64,000 nucleotides of DNA from Pseudomonas sp. B21-056 (GCF_026016325.1 NZ_CP087203.1:4836001-4900000); one strand, 5' to 3'; shown: positions 39,199 to 48,634, counted from the first letter of the stretch. The notes: generated by a model not told the origin, from the letters alone. Made by a program: numbers and translations.

Positions 39199-39884
39199 AG
39201 ATCAGCCGCCCTTACGCCTACCGAGTAGCGCTTCTCAAGGTGACGCAATGCCAGCAACGACACGCTGGTGATCACCAGGTACATCGCCGCCACTGCCAGG
39301 AAGAAGGTGAAAGGCTCGCGGGTGGCATCCGCCGCCTGCTTGGCCTTGAACATCATGTCTTGCAGGCCCACCACCGAAATCAGCGCGGTGGCCTTGGTCA
39401 ACACCAGCCAATTGTTGGTGAAGCCGGGAATCGCCAGGCGAATCATCTGCGGCACCAGCACCCGGAAAAACACCTGGAACCCGCTCATGCCATACGCCAT
39501 GCCCGCCTCGGCCTGCCCCTTGGGGATCGCCATGAACGCCCCGCGAAAGGTTTCCGACAGGTAGGCCCCGAAGATGAAACCCAGGGTGCCGATACCGGCC
39601 GCCAACGGGTTCAGGTCGATGTAATCGTCGTAACCGAGCATCGGTGCCACGCGGTTGAGAAGGTCCTGGCCGCCGTAGAAAATCAGCAGGATCAGCACCA
39701 GGTCGGGAATGCCGCGGATGACCGTGGAATACAGGTCACCCAGCCACGCCAGCCAGCGCACCGGCGAGAGGCGCAACGCGACACCGATCAGTCCCAGGAC
39801 GATGGCCAGGGCCATGGACGACAAGGCGAGCTGAAGCGTCAACCATGCGCCATCGAGGATGACAGCCCCGTAGCCTTTCAACAT
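39195..39884 (-). CDS. aotQ: Arginine/ornithine ABC transporter permease AotQ
   Basis: A 229-aa partner permease of the HisQ class with 'GTLGFIFGAYLSETFRGAFM' and the EAA loop 'KGQAEAGMAYGMSGFQVFFR'. It follows aotJ by 90 bp and overlaps aotM by 4 bp. Confidence 0.94.
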   Translation of the reverse strand: MLKGYGAVILDGAWLTLQLALSSMALAIVLGLIGVALRLSPVRWLAWLGDLYSTVIRGIPDLVLILLIFYGGQDLLNRVAPMLGYDDYIDLNPLAAGIGTLGFIFGAYLSETFRGAFMAIPKGQAEAGMAYGMSGFQVFFRVLVPQMIRLAIPGFTNNWLVLTKATALISVVGLQDMMFKAKQAADATREPFTFFLAVAAMYLVITSVSLLALRHLEKRYSVGVRAADL

Positions 39885-39974
39885 GATTCAGGTCCTCGAA
39901 AGTGGGATGAAAAAATGGCGCAAACCGCAGGGAGCCTGTTGCTTGCGCCATTTCGCACGAGTGGCGGGACGGTG

Positions 39975-40748
39975 TTACTTGCCGTAGATGTCGAAGGCGA
40001 AGTACTTGTCCTGGATCTGCTTGTATTTGCCGTTCTGGCGAATAGCGGCGATAGCGCCGTTGATCTTGTCTTTCAGGGCGTCGCCCTTGCGCACCGCGAT
40101 GCCTACGCCGTCGCCGAAATATTTGACGTCGGTGAAGGCCGGCCCCACGAATGCGAAGCCTTTCCCGGCGTCGGTCTTCAGGAAGCCGTCATCCAACAGC
40201 GTAGCGTCTGCCACGGTGCCGTCGAGGCGGCCGGCGGAGACGTCCAGGTAGATCTCGTTCTGCGAGCCATATGGCTTGATCTCGGCACCCAACGGAGCGA
40301 GGACTTCACGGGCAAAACGCTCGTGGATCGAACCGCGCTGCACGCCGATGTTCTTGCCCTTGAGCTCGGTCAGGCCGTCGCTGACCTGGGTACCGGCCTT
40401 CATCACCAGGCGGGCCGGGGTGTTGTAGTACTTGTTGGTGAAGTCCACGGACTTCTTGCGATCTTCAGTGATCGACATCGAGGACAGGATCGCATCGATC
40501 TTGCGCACCTTGAGCGCCGGGATCAGACCGTCGAATTCCTGCTCGACCCACACGCACTTGACCTTCATTTCTTCGCACAGCGCGTTGCCGATGTCGTAGT
40601 CGAAACCGACGATGCTGCCATCCGGGGCTTTCGAGGCAAACGGAGGGTAAGCCGCTTCGATACCGATCTTCAGGGGCTTTTCATCGGCGAATGTCGGCAG
40701 GGACAGCACGGACAGTGCCAGGGCGCCAAGCAGCACAAGTTTCTTCAT
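39975..40748 (-). CDS. aotJ: Periplasmic arginine/ornithine-binding protein AotJ
   Basis: The 257-aa solute-binding protein of family 3 has a signal peptide ([20 protein letters not shown], cleavage near residue 21 before DEKPL). It has the ligand-domain signature '[14 protein letters not shown]' and '[19 protein letters not shown]'. ATG at 40748 is chosen, as upstream codons precede the signal peptide. It is the first gene of the aot operon, with an ArgR half-site upstream. Confidence 0.95.
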   Translation of the reverse strand: MKKLVLLGALALSVLSLPTFADEKPLKIGIEAAYPPFASKAPDGSIVGFDYDIGNALCEEMKVKCVWVEQEFDGLIPALKVRKIDAILSSMSITEDRKKSVDFTNKYYNTPARLVMKAGTQVSDGLTELKGKNIGVQRGSIHERFAREVLAPLGAEIKPYGSQNEIYLDVSAGRLDGTVADATLLDDGFLKTDAGKGFAFVGPAFTDVKYFGDGVGIAVRKGDALKDKINGAIAAIRQNGKYKQIQDKYFAFDIYGK

Positions 40749-40914
40749 CTTGGGACTCCATCGGTAAAGGGCAAAACGGCAGAGTGAGCGACAGCCCAAT
40801 ATGCGAATGGGTGAAACGAACGTAGATGCTGCGTCCTAGGAAGCGGGCGTTTTTATCAACGCGGGCCACGACGAGCGAGTGATCGGCATTCTAACGACAG
40901 GCCCGAAGCCGATA

Positions 40915-40930
40915 TTTCTTCAATGCGACA
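40915..40930 (-). promoter_or_regulatory. Candidate ArgR half-site of the aot operon
   Basis: The minus strand reads TGTCGC-ATTGAAGA-AA, fitting TGTCGC-N8-AA. TGTCGT lies 31 bp further along (40894-40899) and may be the weaker partner. The first ten bases are the same as before aruC. Confidence 0.55.
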
Positions 40931-41247
40931 ACAAATTACAGAAGCATCGAGAAAGCGGTTCGAGCGCATTGACAGCCCAGCAAATTCATGCAAAGGCAAA
41001 AGAAAGGAAACCAATACACGTAGCAAATTGCGGGCCCATTATTCGCAAACCCTTCTAATCCGGCAAGCACAGCGTGTCGGCTTATTTTATCGAGAAGCTG
41101 CGAACGCGATGAAACAGGGCTCGGCGTTTCCCATCGCCTCGGTAGGGTGCCTTTGGTTACACATTTCGAAACATCGGTAACGCCCAGAAGGGTCTGACGC
41201 TGAACGTCGATATTTATTCGCAGCCACCATGAGGCGCACACAAACCC

Positions 41248-41381
41248 TGTGGCGAGGGGATTTATCCCCGCTGGGCTGCGCAGCAGCCCCAAGACAGTTG
41301 ACTCAATCTGTCTGGCACACCGAGGTGTCAGGGTTTAGGGCCGCTTCGCGCCCCAGCGGGGATAAATCCCCTCGCCACAGA
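41248..41381. repeat. Long palindromic repeat, second copy of the 36424 family
   Basis: The same outer arms ('tgtggcgaggggatttatcc' and its complement) and the same inner GC-rich hairpins as at 36424-36555, including the spacer 'tcaatctg.ctggcacaccg'. Confidence 0.88.
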
Positions 41382-41413
41382 AGCATCCTCACCACACGGG
41401 AATGCGCCACATA

Positions 41414-41450
41414 CAAAAAAGCCCCGCCCGGCAATTACCGGCGGGGCTTT
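41414..41450 (-). terminator. Terminator of acsA
   Basis: On the minus strand AAAGCCCCGCCGG pairs with CCGGGCGGGGCTTT, followed by a T run. It lies 20 bp past the acsA stop. Confidence 0.88.
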
Positions 41451-41469
41451 CAGGGATCACAAACCGTCG

Positions 41470-43425
41470 TCAGGCGACGTTCATGGTCTTGTGCGTCTCG
41501 ATCAGATGCGCCACCACACCCGGATCGGCCAAGGTAGAGATATCACCCAATCCGTCGTACTCCGCCGTGGCGATCTTGCGCAGGATGCGGCGCATGATCT
41601 TGCCGGAGCGGGTCTTCGGCAGGCCCGGTGCCCACTGGATGACATCCGGCGAAGCAATCGGACCGATCTCCTTGCGCACCCAGTTCTTCAGCTCCAGACG
41701 CAACGCTTCGCTGGTTTCTTCGCCGGCATTGAGGGTGACGTAGACATAGATGCCCTGCCCCTTGATGTCATGCGGCACACCGACCACCGCCGCTTCGGCG
41801 ACTTTCGGGTGGGCGACCATGGCGCTTTCGATCTCGGCCGTGCCCATGCGGTGACCGGACACGTTGAGCACGTCATCCACCCGACCGGTGATCCAGTAGT
41901 AGCCATCCTCGTCGCGACGGGCGCCGTCACCGGTGAAGTACATGCCGCTGAAAGTCTTGAAGTAGGTGTCGACGAAACGGTCATGGTCGCCGTACAGCGT
42001 CCGTGCCTGGCCTGGCCACGAATCGAGGATCACCAGGTTGCCTTCGGCCGCGCCTTCGATCAGGTTGCCGAGGTTGTCCACCAGTGCCGGCACCACGCCG
42101 AAGAACGGACGCGTGGCCGAACCCGGCTTCAACGCTGTCGCACCTGGCAACGGGCTGATCAGCACGCCACCGGTTTCGGTCTGCCACCAGGTGTCGACGA
42201 TCGGGCAACGTTCCTTGCCGACGTTCTTGTAGTACCAGTCCCAGGCTTCCGGGTTGATCGGCTCACCCACCGAACCCAGCAGGCGCAGGCTGCTGCCATC
42301 GGCGCCTTCGACGGCGGCGGTGCCCGAGGCCATCATCGCGCGGATAGCGGTCGGCGCGGTGTAGAGGATATTGACCTTGTGCTTGTCGATGACCTGGGAC
42401 ACGCGGGTGATGTCCGGGTAGTTCGGCACGCCTTCGAACAACAGCGTGGTCGCGCCGTTCGCCAGCGGACCATAGACGATGTAGCTGTGGCCGGTGACCC
42501 AGCCGACGTCAGCGGTGCACCAGTAGATCTCACCCGGCTTGTAGTCGAACACCCGCTCATGGGTCATGGCCGCATACAGCAGGTAGCCGGCCGTGGTGTG
42601 TTGCACGCCCTTGGGCTTGCCGGTAGAACCGGAGGTGTAGAGGATGAACAGCGCTTCTTCGGCGCCCATTTCCTTCGGCGCGCAAACGGTGCCGGCGACT
42701 TTCATCAGGTCTTCGTACCAGATGTCGCGGTGCTGGTTCCACTTGATGTTGCCCGCCGTGCGCTTGCACACGATGACTTTCTGGATGCTGCTGGTTTCCG
42801 GGTTGGTCAGCGCGTCATCGACGTTGGCCTTGAGCGGGATCTTCTTGCCGGCACGCAGGCCTTCATCGGCGGTGATCACCACTTTGGATTTGCAGTCGAT
42901 GATGCGACCGGCCAGTGCTTCAGGCGAGAAGCCTCCGAACACCACCGAGTGAATCGCACCGATCCGGGTACAGGCCAGCATGGCGACCACGGCTTCGGGG
43001 ATCATCGGCATATAGATCGTCACCACGTCACCGCGGTGCACGTCCTGGCCGCGCAGGGCGTTGGCGAACTTGCAGACTTCTTCATGCAGTTCGCGATAAG
43101 TGATCTTGCGACTCTCGGCCGGGTCATCGCCCTCCCAGATGATCGCGACCTGATCGCCACGCTCGGCCAGGTGACGATCGAGGCAGTTGTAGGAAACGTT
43201 CAAGGTGCCGTCGGCAAACCACTTGATATCGACATGATGATCGTCGAAGGAGGTCTGCTTCACCGTGGTGAACGGCTTGATCCAGTCCAGGCGCTTGGCC
43301 TGCTCGCGCCAGAAGCCATCCGGGTTGACCACCGACTGTTGATACATGGCCTTGTAGGTCGCCTCGTCAGTCAGCGTACTGGCTGCTACCTCGGGACGAA
43401 CGGGATACAGAGAAGCCGCACTCAT
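41470..43425 (-). CDS. acsA: Acetyl-CoA synthetase
   Basis: It activates acetate to acetyl-CoA through acetyl-AMP. The 651-aa ANL enzyme has the P-loop '[15 protein letters not shown]' (about residues 264-278), '[10 protein letters not shown]' in the adenylation site, and the C-terminal '[15 protein letters not shown]', whose Lys is the known acetylation switch in this family. ATG at 43425 ([12 protein letters not shown]) gives normal length; codons upstream to 43515 lack support. Confidence 0.97.
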   Translation of the reverse strand: MSAASLYPVRPEVAASTLTDEATYKAMYQQSVVNPDGFWREQAKRLDWIKPFTTVKQTSFDDHHVDIKWFADGTLNVSYNCLDRHLAERGDQVAIIWEGDDPAESRKITYRELHEEVCKFANALRGQDVHRGDVVTIYMPMIPEAVVAMLACTRIGAIHSVVFGGFSPEALAGRIIDCKSKVVITADEGLRAGKKIPLKANVDDALTNPETSSIQKVIVCKRTAGNIKWNQHRDIWYEDLMKVAGTVCAPKEMGAEEALFILYTSGSTGKPKGVQHTTAGYLLYAAMTHERVFDYKPGEIYWCTADVGWVTGHSYIVYGPLANGATTLLFEGVPNYPDITRVSQVIDKHKVNILYTAPTAIRAMMASGTAAVEGADGSSLRLLGSVGEPINPEAWDWYYKNVGKERCPIVDTWWQTETGGVLISPLPGATALKPGSATRPFFGVVPALVDNLGNLIEGAAEGNLVILDSWPGQARTLYGDHDRFVDTYFKTFSGMYFTGDGARRDEDGYYWITGRVDDVLNVSGHRMGTAEIESAMVAHPKVAEAAVVGVPHDIKGQGIYVYVTLNAGEETSEALRLELKNWVRKEIGPIASPDVIQWAPGLPKTRSGKIMRRILRKIATAEYDGLGDISTLADPGVVAHLIETHKTMNVA

Positions 43426-43852
43426 GTTTCTTACCTCGGTGACATAGTTGTTTTTGTATGGTCCCGTTGTAGCCCGGGGCGGGCCTATGGAACCATTCGA
43501 CGATGGTAGTAACAAGCCCCTACAAAATGTCGGTACTAGCGTGCACGACCACTATTACCGCCATCCCCCTGTGGGAGCGAGCCTGCTCGCGATGACGCCA
43601 GTCAATCCAGAACATATCCAACAGACAGTCCTCAGTTCCTGGCGATTATTACCAAATCAACCAAAAGTCTTTATCAAAACCCGGTCTGTTTGCATCCACC
43701 CCCACTCCCTAGAATCCACCCCGCCAACCGGCAAACACGATTAACGCAACAAGCCCCCACGAAGGCCGTTAATCCAACTTCCCAAACCTGCTCCACACGC
43801 ACCCCCAAAAAGGTTGCGTGACCCCACTCGACCTCAAAAAAGGTGAAATCAA
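43426..43852. other. Divergent region between acsA and the DUF2790 gene
   Basis: This 427-bp region contains a single REP core (43570-43593) and the promoters of both genes. No gene or named operator could be supported. Confidence 0.5.
43570..43593. repeat. Single REP core
   Basis: One copy of 'tgtgggagcgagcctgctcg' without an inverted partner nearby. Confidence 0.85.
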
Positions 43853-44116
43853 ATGAAAGCTTTATGGGTTCTGGTCCTCGGCAGCCTCTGCGCAACAGCA
43901 ATGGCTGACGAGGCCCCGACCGATGTCGCCCAGCAGAAACCGGCCATTGAGCAATACACCTACTCCACCCACCTGGACATCGCCAAAGTCATCTCCATGA
44001 GCACAGTCCCGAACGTCTGCGCAGTCGTCCCGGCGAAGATGGAATACGAAGACTCCAAAGGCCAACGCCACATCCTGCGCTACAGCCTCATGGGCAATGG
44101 CTGCTCCAACGGCTGA
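43853..44116 (+). CDS. Small exported DUF2790 protein
   Basis: An 87-aa protein with a signal peptide (MKALWVLVLGSLCATAMA) and the DUF2790 core 'YTYSTHLDIAKVISMSTVPN', 'CAVVPAKMEYEDSKGQRHIL', ending in a Cys ('GNGCSNG') that could pair with the Cys of 'NVCAVV'. Proteins of this kind are common in Pseudomonas, secreted or periplasmic, function unknown. A weak hairpin follows. Confidence 0.9.
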   Translation: MKALWVLVLGSLCATAMADEAPTDVAQQKPAIEQYTYSTHLDIAKVISMSTVPNVCAVVPAKMEYEDSKGQRHILRYSLMGNGCSNG

Positions 44117-44133
44117 TCAATACCGGTATTTTT

Positions 44134-44158
44134 CAGGGCCCGATTCCGATCGGGCCTG
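44134..44158 (+). terminator. Weak terminator of the DUF2790 gene
   Basis: GGCCCGAT (44137-44144) pairs with ATCGGGCC (44149-44156), extended by outer pairs CA/TG. Only a broken T tract follows. Confidence 0.6.
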
Positions 44159-44191
44159 GTTGTGTCTGACGGCGTCGAAAACCCTCCCCAA

Positions 44192-44207
44192 ACACAACAT
44201 GTAGTGT
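44192..44207 (+). promoter_or_regulatory. NrdR box of nrdB
   Basis: ACACAACATGTAGTGT closely matches the NrdR box ACACWATATATWGTGT (both ends exact). NrdR represses ribonucleotide reductase genes when dATP is high and usually binds two boxes about 31 bp apart. I found only this one. Confidence 0.75.
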
Positions 44208-44375
44208 AAAAACGCAAAAACAGCTCGTTTTTTGATCAAAAAATCCCGCCAGCCGATTCATGCAAAAAAAATCTATAACCGCCAAAGCCTTGTAAACCCT
44301 CGCTCCAACGCGGATACGCCCCTCACCGCACCCTCCGTGGGCGATTTCGCCGCACCACGTAGGCAAAAAAGTCCT

Positions 44376-44381
44376 TATAAT
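44376..44381 (+). promoter_or_regulatory. Possible -10 element of nrdB
   Basis: A perfect TATAAT lies 221 bp before nrdB and 168 bp after the NrdR box. No good -35 is 17 bp upstream, so the call is tentative. Confidence 0.35.
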
Positions 44382-44601
44382 GCCGCCTTAAACGGGCCTG
44401 CAATATTCCCTTACAGGGGATCAAGCCAGCCTGAAGCCCACGCAAAGGCCCCTCGCCTGTTCGCGTTCACAGCCGCTTCAGCACGACCCGTACATTTTTC
44501 TGTTTATTGCCTGCGTCAGCTGCAACAAACGATTTTCCAAGATCCACCGCCGCCAGCAGGCCTTCACCGGCTTCTGGCCCTCACGCAGGAGACGACACGT
44601 C

Positions 44602-45849
44602 ATGCTGAGCTGGGACGAATTCGACAAAGAAGACGGCGAAGTCGCTGTAAAAGGCGCCAACGCCGGCCACGCTTCTGAAGCCAACATGGACCGCCTCGAC
44701 AGCGCCGGCGGTGCCGCCGCGCTCGAAGCCCGCGCCGTGACGGCCAGCGACTCGGCCGCGATCATTCGCGCCAAAGCCGCCCTCGACAAACTCGACGTCG
44801 CCGAAGGCCTCGCCGAACTCGAAGGCGCCTCCGCCCGTGTCGCCGTCGATGAAAAGCGCATGATCAACTGCCGCGCCGACCTCAACCAGCTCGTGCCGTT
44901 CAAATACGACTGGGCCTGGCAGAAGTACCTGGACGGCTGCGCAAACCACTGGATGCCGCAAGAAGTCAACATGACCGCCGACATCGCCCTCTGGAAAAAC
45001 CCGGAAGGCCTGACCGACGACGAGCGCCGCATCGTGATGCGCAACCTGGGCTTCTTCTCCACCGCCGACTCCCTGGTTGCCAACAACCTGGTCCTGGCCG
45101 TGTACCGCCTGATCACCAACCCGGAGTGCCGCCAGTACATCCTGCGCCAGGCCTTCGAAGAGGCGATCCATACCCACGCCTACCAGTACTGCATCGAATC
45201 CCTGGCCATGGATGAAGGCGAAATCTTCAACATGTACCACGAGATCCCATCGGTCGCGAAGAAAGCCGCCTGGGGCCTGAAGTACACCCGTTCGATCTCC
45301 GATCCGAAGTTCGAAACCGGCACCCCGGAAACCGACAAAGAGCTGCTGCGCAACCTGATCGCCTACTACTGCGTCCTGGAAGGCATCTTCTTCTACTGCG
45401 GCTTCACCCAGATCCTCTCCATGGGCCGTCGCAACAAAATGACCGGCGTCGCCGAGCAGTTCCAGTACATCCTGCGCGACGAATCCATGCACCTGAACTT
45501 CGGCATCGACGTGATCAACCAGATCAAGATCGAAAACCCACATTTGTGGGATGCCGAGATGAAGGAAGAAGCGACCCAGATGATCCTGCAAGGGACTCAG
45601 TTGGAGATCGAATATGCGCGTGACACCATGCCTCGCGGGGTGTTGGGGATGAATGCGGCGATGATGGAGGATTACCTCAAGTTCATTGCTAACCGTCGGT
45701 TGTCGCAGATTGGCTTGAAAGAGGAATACCCAGGGACGACCAACCCGTTCCCTTGGATGAGCGAGATCATGGACTTGAAGAAGGAGAAGAACTTCTTTGA
45801 GACGCGAGTGATTGAGTATCAGACGGGTGGGGCTTTGAGCTGGGATTGA
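44602..45849 (+). CDS. nrdB: Class Ia ribonucleotide reductase beta subunit NrdB
   Basis: The 415-aa radical-bearing subunit works with NrdA to make deoxynucleotides. Ferritin-like helices carry the iron ligands ('[20 protein letters not shown]', '[18 protein letters not shown]'). It has a C-terminal tail for NrdA docking ('TGGALSWD') and a Pseudomonas-type N-terminal extension of about 70 residues. ATG at 44602 follows a CAGGAG site. The neighbour on the left is not nrdA, as would be expected. A strong terminator follows. Confidence 0.96.
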   Translation: MLSWDEFDKEDGEVAVKGANAGHASEANMDRLDSAGGAAALEARAVTASDSAAIIRAKAALDKLDVAEGLAELEGASARVAVDEKRMINCRADLNQLVPFKYDWAWQKYLDGCANHWMPQEVNMTADIALWKNPEGLTDDERRIVMRNLGFFSTADSLVANNLVLAVYRLITNPECRQYILRQAFEEAIHTHAYQYCIESLAMDEGEIFNMYHEIPSVAKKAAWGLKYTRSISDPKFETGTPETDKELLRNLIAYYCVLEGIFFYCGFTQILSMGRRNKMTGVAEQFQYILRDESMHLNFGIDVINQIKIENPHLWDAEMKEEATQMILQGTQLEIEYARDTMPRGVLGMNAAMMEDYLKFIANRRLSQIGLKEEYPGTTNPFPWMSEIMDLKKEKNFFETRVIEYQTGGALSWD

Positions 45850-46235
45850 TAAGCTAAGCCTGTCAGCTAACGCTTTATTAAAAACCCCGTGAAAACGGGG
45901 TTTTTTGCATTCTGCGGAACCAGAACCGCGTTTAACTCTGGAGCAGGCTCACCACCTTTACCCTACGAAAGACTCAGAATCGTTCCGCATTGACGCCGTA
46001 TCGCCTCGTTATCTACTCTTTGTCGCAGGTGCCTAAGAAACGCCCAACGTAGTAGCTAATCGCCGAACAGAGAACCGCGTACGGTCTAAGGACCTATGCA
46101 TTCTGTGCAGAGCAACAGCTTGTTGGGATTTTTCTTACATCCTCTACGTCGGGCTCGCGCCGCTAACTTCATACGTAGAGGTCGTTATGCTCATAAAGAA
46201 ACCATCCTGTTCTCCGCGTACCTCGGAGATCGATC
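45850..46235. other. Junction between nrdB and the accessory block
   Basis: After the nrdB terminator this 386-bp region holds a 9-bp inverted repeat CCTCTACGT / ACGTAGAGG (46141-46149 and 46173-46181) and a smaller 'ctccg...cggag' pair just before the Bro-N gene. No gene is supported. Confidence 0.5.
45880..45907 (+). terminator. Terminator of nrdB
   Basis: AAAACCCCGT pairs with ACGGGGTTTT, followed by T6. It lies 30 bp past the nrdB stop. Confidence 0.92.
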
Positions 46236-46769
46236 ATGCATGAAGCCTACATCCCGTCGGTTTTCACCCACCACAACCGCCACCTTCACGCCCTCCTCCT
46301 GGAAAACCAACCTTGGTTCTGTGCTCGCGACCTAGGGCGGTTGATGGGTGTGCATCTAAACGACCGCATGGTCAGCAAACTGGACGAGGACCAGCGACAC
46401 GTTCTGTTAATCCGTTACCACGGCCAGCCTGAAAAACGGCTGATGCTCAGCGAATCCGGCGTCTATGCACTACTGGTTTACCACTACGCACCGGGAAATC
46501 GCTTGTTACGCGAGTGGCTGACGCACCAAGTGGTACCGGCAATGCGAGACGCGCAGGCACCAAGCGATACCGACCGGCCCATGCTGAGTGTTTTGGATTG
46601 GCCGGAGATGTCCATGATTCTGCTGCATTGGCAAAACGACGGCTGGATTCGGCTTCGGGACATGCCCTGTCTGTTGCTCAACCGGACGCGTGGCCGGGCG
46701 AGGTCGATCAAGCCGTGGTGGCGTAGATTGCTTGAGGTATTTCATGTGTCTGGGCATTCGGTTTCCTAG
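46236..46769 (+). CDS. Bro-N domain (phage antirepressor-like) protein
   Basis: A 177-aa protein whose first 100 residues match the Bro-N domain: 'VFTHHNRHLHALLLENQPWF', 'CARDLGRLMGVHLNDRMVSK', 'LMLSESGVYALLVYHYAPGN' and 'LREWLTHQVVPAMR'. Bro-N domains bind DNA and are common in phage antirepressors. The C-terminal 80 residues are unlike the usual KilA-C domain and end in a basic stretch ('NRTRGRARSIKPWWRRLLEV'). There is no other phage gene nearby. Stand-alone Bro-N proteins of this size occur in Pseudomonas chromosomes. Confidence 0.85.
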   Translation: MHEAYIPSVFTHHNRHLHALLLENQPWFCARDLGRLMGVHLNDRMVSKLDEDQRHVLLIRYHGQPEKRLMLSESGVYALLVYHYAPGNRLLREWLTHQVVPAMRDAQAPSDTDRPMLSVLDWPEMSMILLHWQNDGWIRLRDMPCLLLNRTRGRARSIKPWWRRLLEVFHVSGHSVS

Positions 46770-46872
46770 GAGCATTCCGAGAGAAGGCTCTGCCTTTTTC
46801 TGTAGGAATTTTCGTAGACAGGGGTAAAGGCCAGTCAGTATCGTCCGAGGGTTTTCAACCCTCGGCGGCTGT

Positions 46873-47586
46873 ATGGACACACCAACTGAAAAAAGTGGCT
46901 GGAGCGATGATGAGCTTGAGGCGTCGGTCGATGCGTACTTGACGATGCTCGCCCGCGAGTTAAGCGGCCAGACATTCAAGAAGTCGGTTGAGAACCAGCT
47001 TTTGCGTGATGGACCGCTGAACAAGCGCAGTGCCTCATCGGTGGAATACCGCATGCAAAATATCTCGGCGGTGTTGGAACAGATGGGTATGCAGCGCATC
47101 AGCGGCTACATGCCCGCTAAGAACATTGGCGCGGGTGTAGCTCAGCGAATTCGTAAGGTGCTTGCCAACAAGGTGATGCCCGACGCAGATGAAGTTGCTC
47201 CGACATCTGATCAGCGAACCTTGATCAGCCGAGCCTCGAAGTTGCAAAAGAATGGACTCAAGGTCGAACCATCAGGGAATCCCAATCCGGCGCAGGTCAG
47301 TATGACTACGACGGCTTACGTTCGGGATCCGAAAGTTCGGGCGTGGGTTGCAGAGTTGGCAAAAGGTGTTTGCGAAGGTTGCGGCCAGAAGGCACCGTTC
47401 GAGGTGGATGGGTTGCCGTTTCTTGAGGTGCATCATGTGAAGCATTTGGCGCAGCAAGGGTCGGACAGTATTACTAATGCCGTTGCGTTGTGTCCGAACT
47501 GCCATCGGCGGTGTCACCTTGCCAGTGATCGAGAGGCGTTCACCTTGTCGTTGTATGAGAGGGTTGGGCGGCTGGTTGTTGAGTGA
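46873..47586 (+). CDS. HNH endonuclease, McrA-like
   Basis: A 237-aa protein with a C-terminal HNH nuclease (about residues 165-230). It has the zinc Cys pair 'CEGCGQKAPF', the catalytic 'FLEVHHVKHLAQQGSD', Asn in 'TNAVALCPNCHRRCH' and the second Cys pair. The N-terminal half is helical and basic ('GWSDDELEASVDAYLTMLAR') and may read DNA. McrA-type enzymes cut modified (methylated or phosphorothioated) foreign DNA. No methylase is adjacent, in keeping with a modification-dependent role, which is inferred. An unremarkable 103-bp gap separates it from the Bro-N gene. Confidence 0.87.
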   Translation: MDTPTEKSGWSDDELEASVDAYLTMLARELSGQTFKKSVENQLLRDGPLNKRSASSVEYRMQNISAVLEQMGMQRISGYMPAKNIGAGVAQRIRKVLANKVMPDADEVAPTSDQRTLISRASKLQKNGLKVEPSGNPNPAQVSMTTTAYVRDPKVRAWVAELAKGVCEGCGQKAPFEVDGLPFLEVHHVKHLAQQGSDSITNAVALCPNCHRRCHLASDREAFTLSLYERVGRLVVE

Positions 47587-47603
47587 CGACATTTAGTTAA
47601 GCG

Positions 47604-47650
47604 GGTCTGCTTCGCAGCCCAGCGGGAGCTGGGCTCCCTCGCCACGGGGA
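47604..47650. repeat. Degenerate palindromic repeat
   Basis: 'ctgcttcgcagcccagcggg' and 'agctgggctccctcgccacg' are reminiscent of the 36424/41248 family but much reduced. A second hairpin CTCCAGT / ACTGGAG follows at 47661-47683. Confidence 0.5.
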
Positions 47651-47690
47651 TGGAGCAAGGCTCCAGTCCAACTTCTACTGGAGATATTTA

Positions 47691-47848
47691 ATGGCTAACG
47701 AGTTTAAAAGTGCGGCTTCGAGTCGATTCACAGCTCGGCTGAAGCGCTGCTGAAGATCGGCGCTATCGACGAGGTCACCATGGGCGAGTTCGACGAGGCC
47801 TGCATTGGTGAGGAGCCTGTTGAAATCCCGCCTGCTCAGATTGAGTAA
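47691..47848 (+). pseudogene. Broken HigA/XRE-type antitoxin remnant
   Basis: The ATG at 47691 opens MANEFKS, then the frame is lost. Shifted to the next frame the sequence continues 'GFESIHSSAEALLKIGAIDE' and 'VTMGEFDEACIGEEP' to a stop at 47848. Together these form the start of a HigA-like antitoxin as I recall the family, with the HTH core deleted. No toxin gene is upstream. It is a decayed toxin-antitoxin locus. Confidence 0.6.
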
Positions 47849-47959
47849 ACCTGGCTAGTAGATGAGGAAGGGGCCTTTACTCATCCGGTTGAGCCCTTGT
47901 CGCCATCCTTAGCCGCTCAATTGGCTCGCAGAGCAGCCACTCTGCGGAGCTCAACCCGC

Positions 47960-48310
47960 CTACTTGCGCCGAGGCTTAGCCCCACGAATCGGCGCGTTAG
48001 CGGCGGGCTTGTGCGGTTTAGGCGGCGGCGCATAAATGGTTTGGAGCGCTGCGGTCAGTCCCAGGCGAAGACCGAATTTCCGCAAGATGGATTCGATGGT
48101 GCTTAGGGTCGGATTGCCCTTGTCCTTCTCAATCTGGTACAGCGCTTTCGTCGACATCTTGCACATCAGCGCAAAGGTGTCCTGGTCCAGACCGGTTACC
48201 TCGAGCCTTAGCCGGCGAACAGCGGTTCCGAGGGTTTCGTTCCCCATTGCATGCTGAGTCGCGATGTCTTCAATGAGCATCTTGCGCCGTTCGCCAGGGT
48301 TCTCATTCAT
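47960..48310 (-). CDS. XRE-family HTH regulator
   Basis: A 116-aa protein with one helix-turn-helix ('LGTAVRRLRLEVTGLDQDTF', then 'MSTKALYQIEKDKGNPTLST') at about residues 27-85 and a basic Pro-rich tail ('PPPKPHKPAANAPIRGAKPR'). Such proteins act as small repressors or as antitoxins, but no toxin is next to it. It is 99 bp downstream of the Phd gene on the same strand. Confidence 0.8.
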   Translation of the reverse strand: MNENPGERRKMLIEDIATQHAMGNETLGTAVRRLRLEVTGLDQDTFALMCKMSTKALYQIEKDKGNPTLSTIESILRKFGLRLGLTAALQTIYAPPPKPHKPAANAPIRGAKPRRK

Positions 48311-48409
48311 CGAAATTCTCGTTCAACCATAAGCAACAGTCACCCATTCCCAGCAATATAATTCCGGTTACCTGAGCATTCGCACTCATATCCGGCATTA
48401 TAATACCGA

Positions 48410-48634
48410 CTACCATATATCTTCGGTAGGGTGGTCAAAATCAGTAGATATCCAAATCTTCCCCTTCAACCGCCCAGGTTTGCGCACCCGAGATGAATCG
48501 ACATGAGGCAGCAGGTCCAAATAAGGCTTGCCGCCCTTGGTGATCACCACCTTGTCGCCACGCCATGCACGCTCAGCCAGTTGGGAGAGCATGGACTTTG
48601 CCTCGTGCATGTTCACTTGCACCCGCTCACTCAT
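48410..48634 (-). CDS. Orphan Phd/YefM-type antitoxin
   Basis: A 74-aa protein. 'VQVNMHEAKSMLSQLAERAW' and 'GDKVVITKGGKPYLDLLPH' are the Phd/YefM DNA-binding fold, and the C-terminal part 'GRLKGKIWISTDFDHPTEDI' looks like the toxin-wrapping tail found with VapC/PIN toxins. The toxin gene that should follow is absent (the next gene is an XRE regulator). It may have been lost or may lie elsewhere. Confidence 0.82.
   Translation of the reverse strand: MSERVQVNMHEAKSMLSQLAERAWRGDKVVITKGGKPYLDLLPHVDSSRVRKPGRLKGKIWISTDFDHPTEDIW

Larger units (their letters stand above)
40749..41469. other. Gene-free region between aotJ and acsA
   Basis: These 721 bp hold the aot promoter region with an ArgR half-site (40915-40930), a long palindromic repeat (41248-41381) and the acsA terminator (41414-41450). 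I see no gene in 40931-41247; the short frames there have no protein likeness and the local base composition is more AT-rich than nearby genes. Confidence 0.6.
44117..44601. other. Leader region of nrdB
   Basis: These 485 bp hold a hairpin after the DUF2790 gene, an NrdR box, a 16-bp perfect palindrome TTTTTTGATCAAAAAA (44228-44243) and a TATAAT box (44376-44381). The untranslated leader of nrdB would be over 200 nt. No gene is supported. Confidence 0.6.

Noticed and set aside
44232..44678. A 148-codon frame in the nrdB leader
   Set aside because: It overlaps the nrdB start and the -10 element; composition is random and no ribosome site is seen.
46236..47586. A prophage suggested by the Bro-N protein
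   Set aside because: No integrase, capsid, tail, lysis or replication gene nearby; a single Bro-N gene is not enough.
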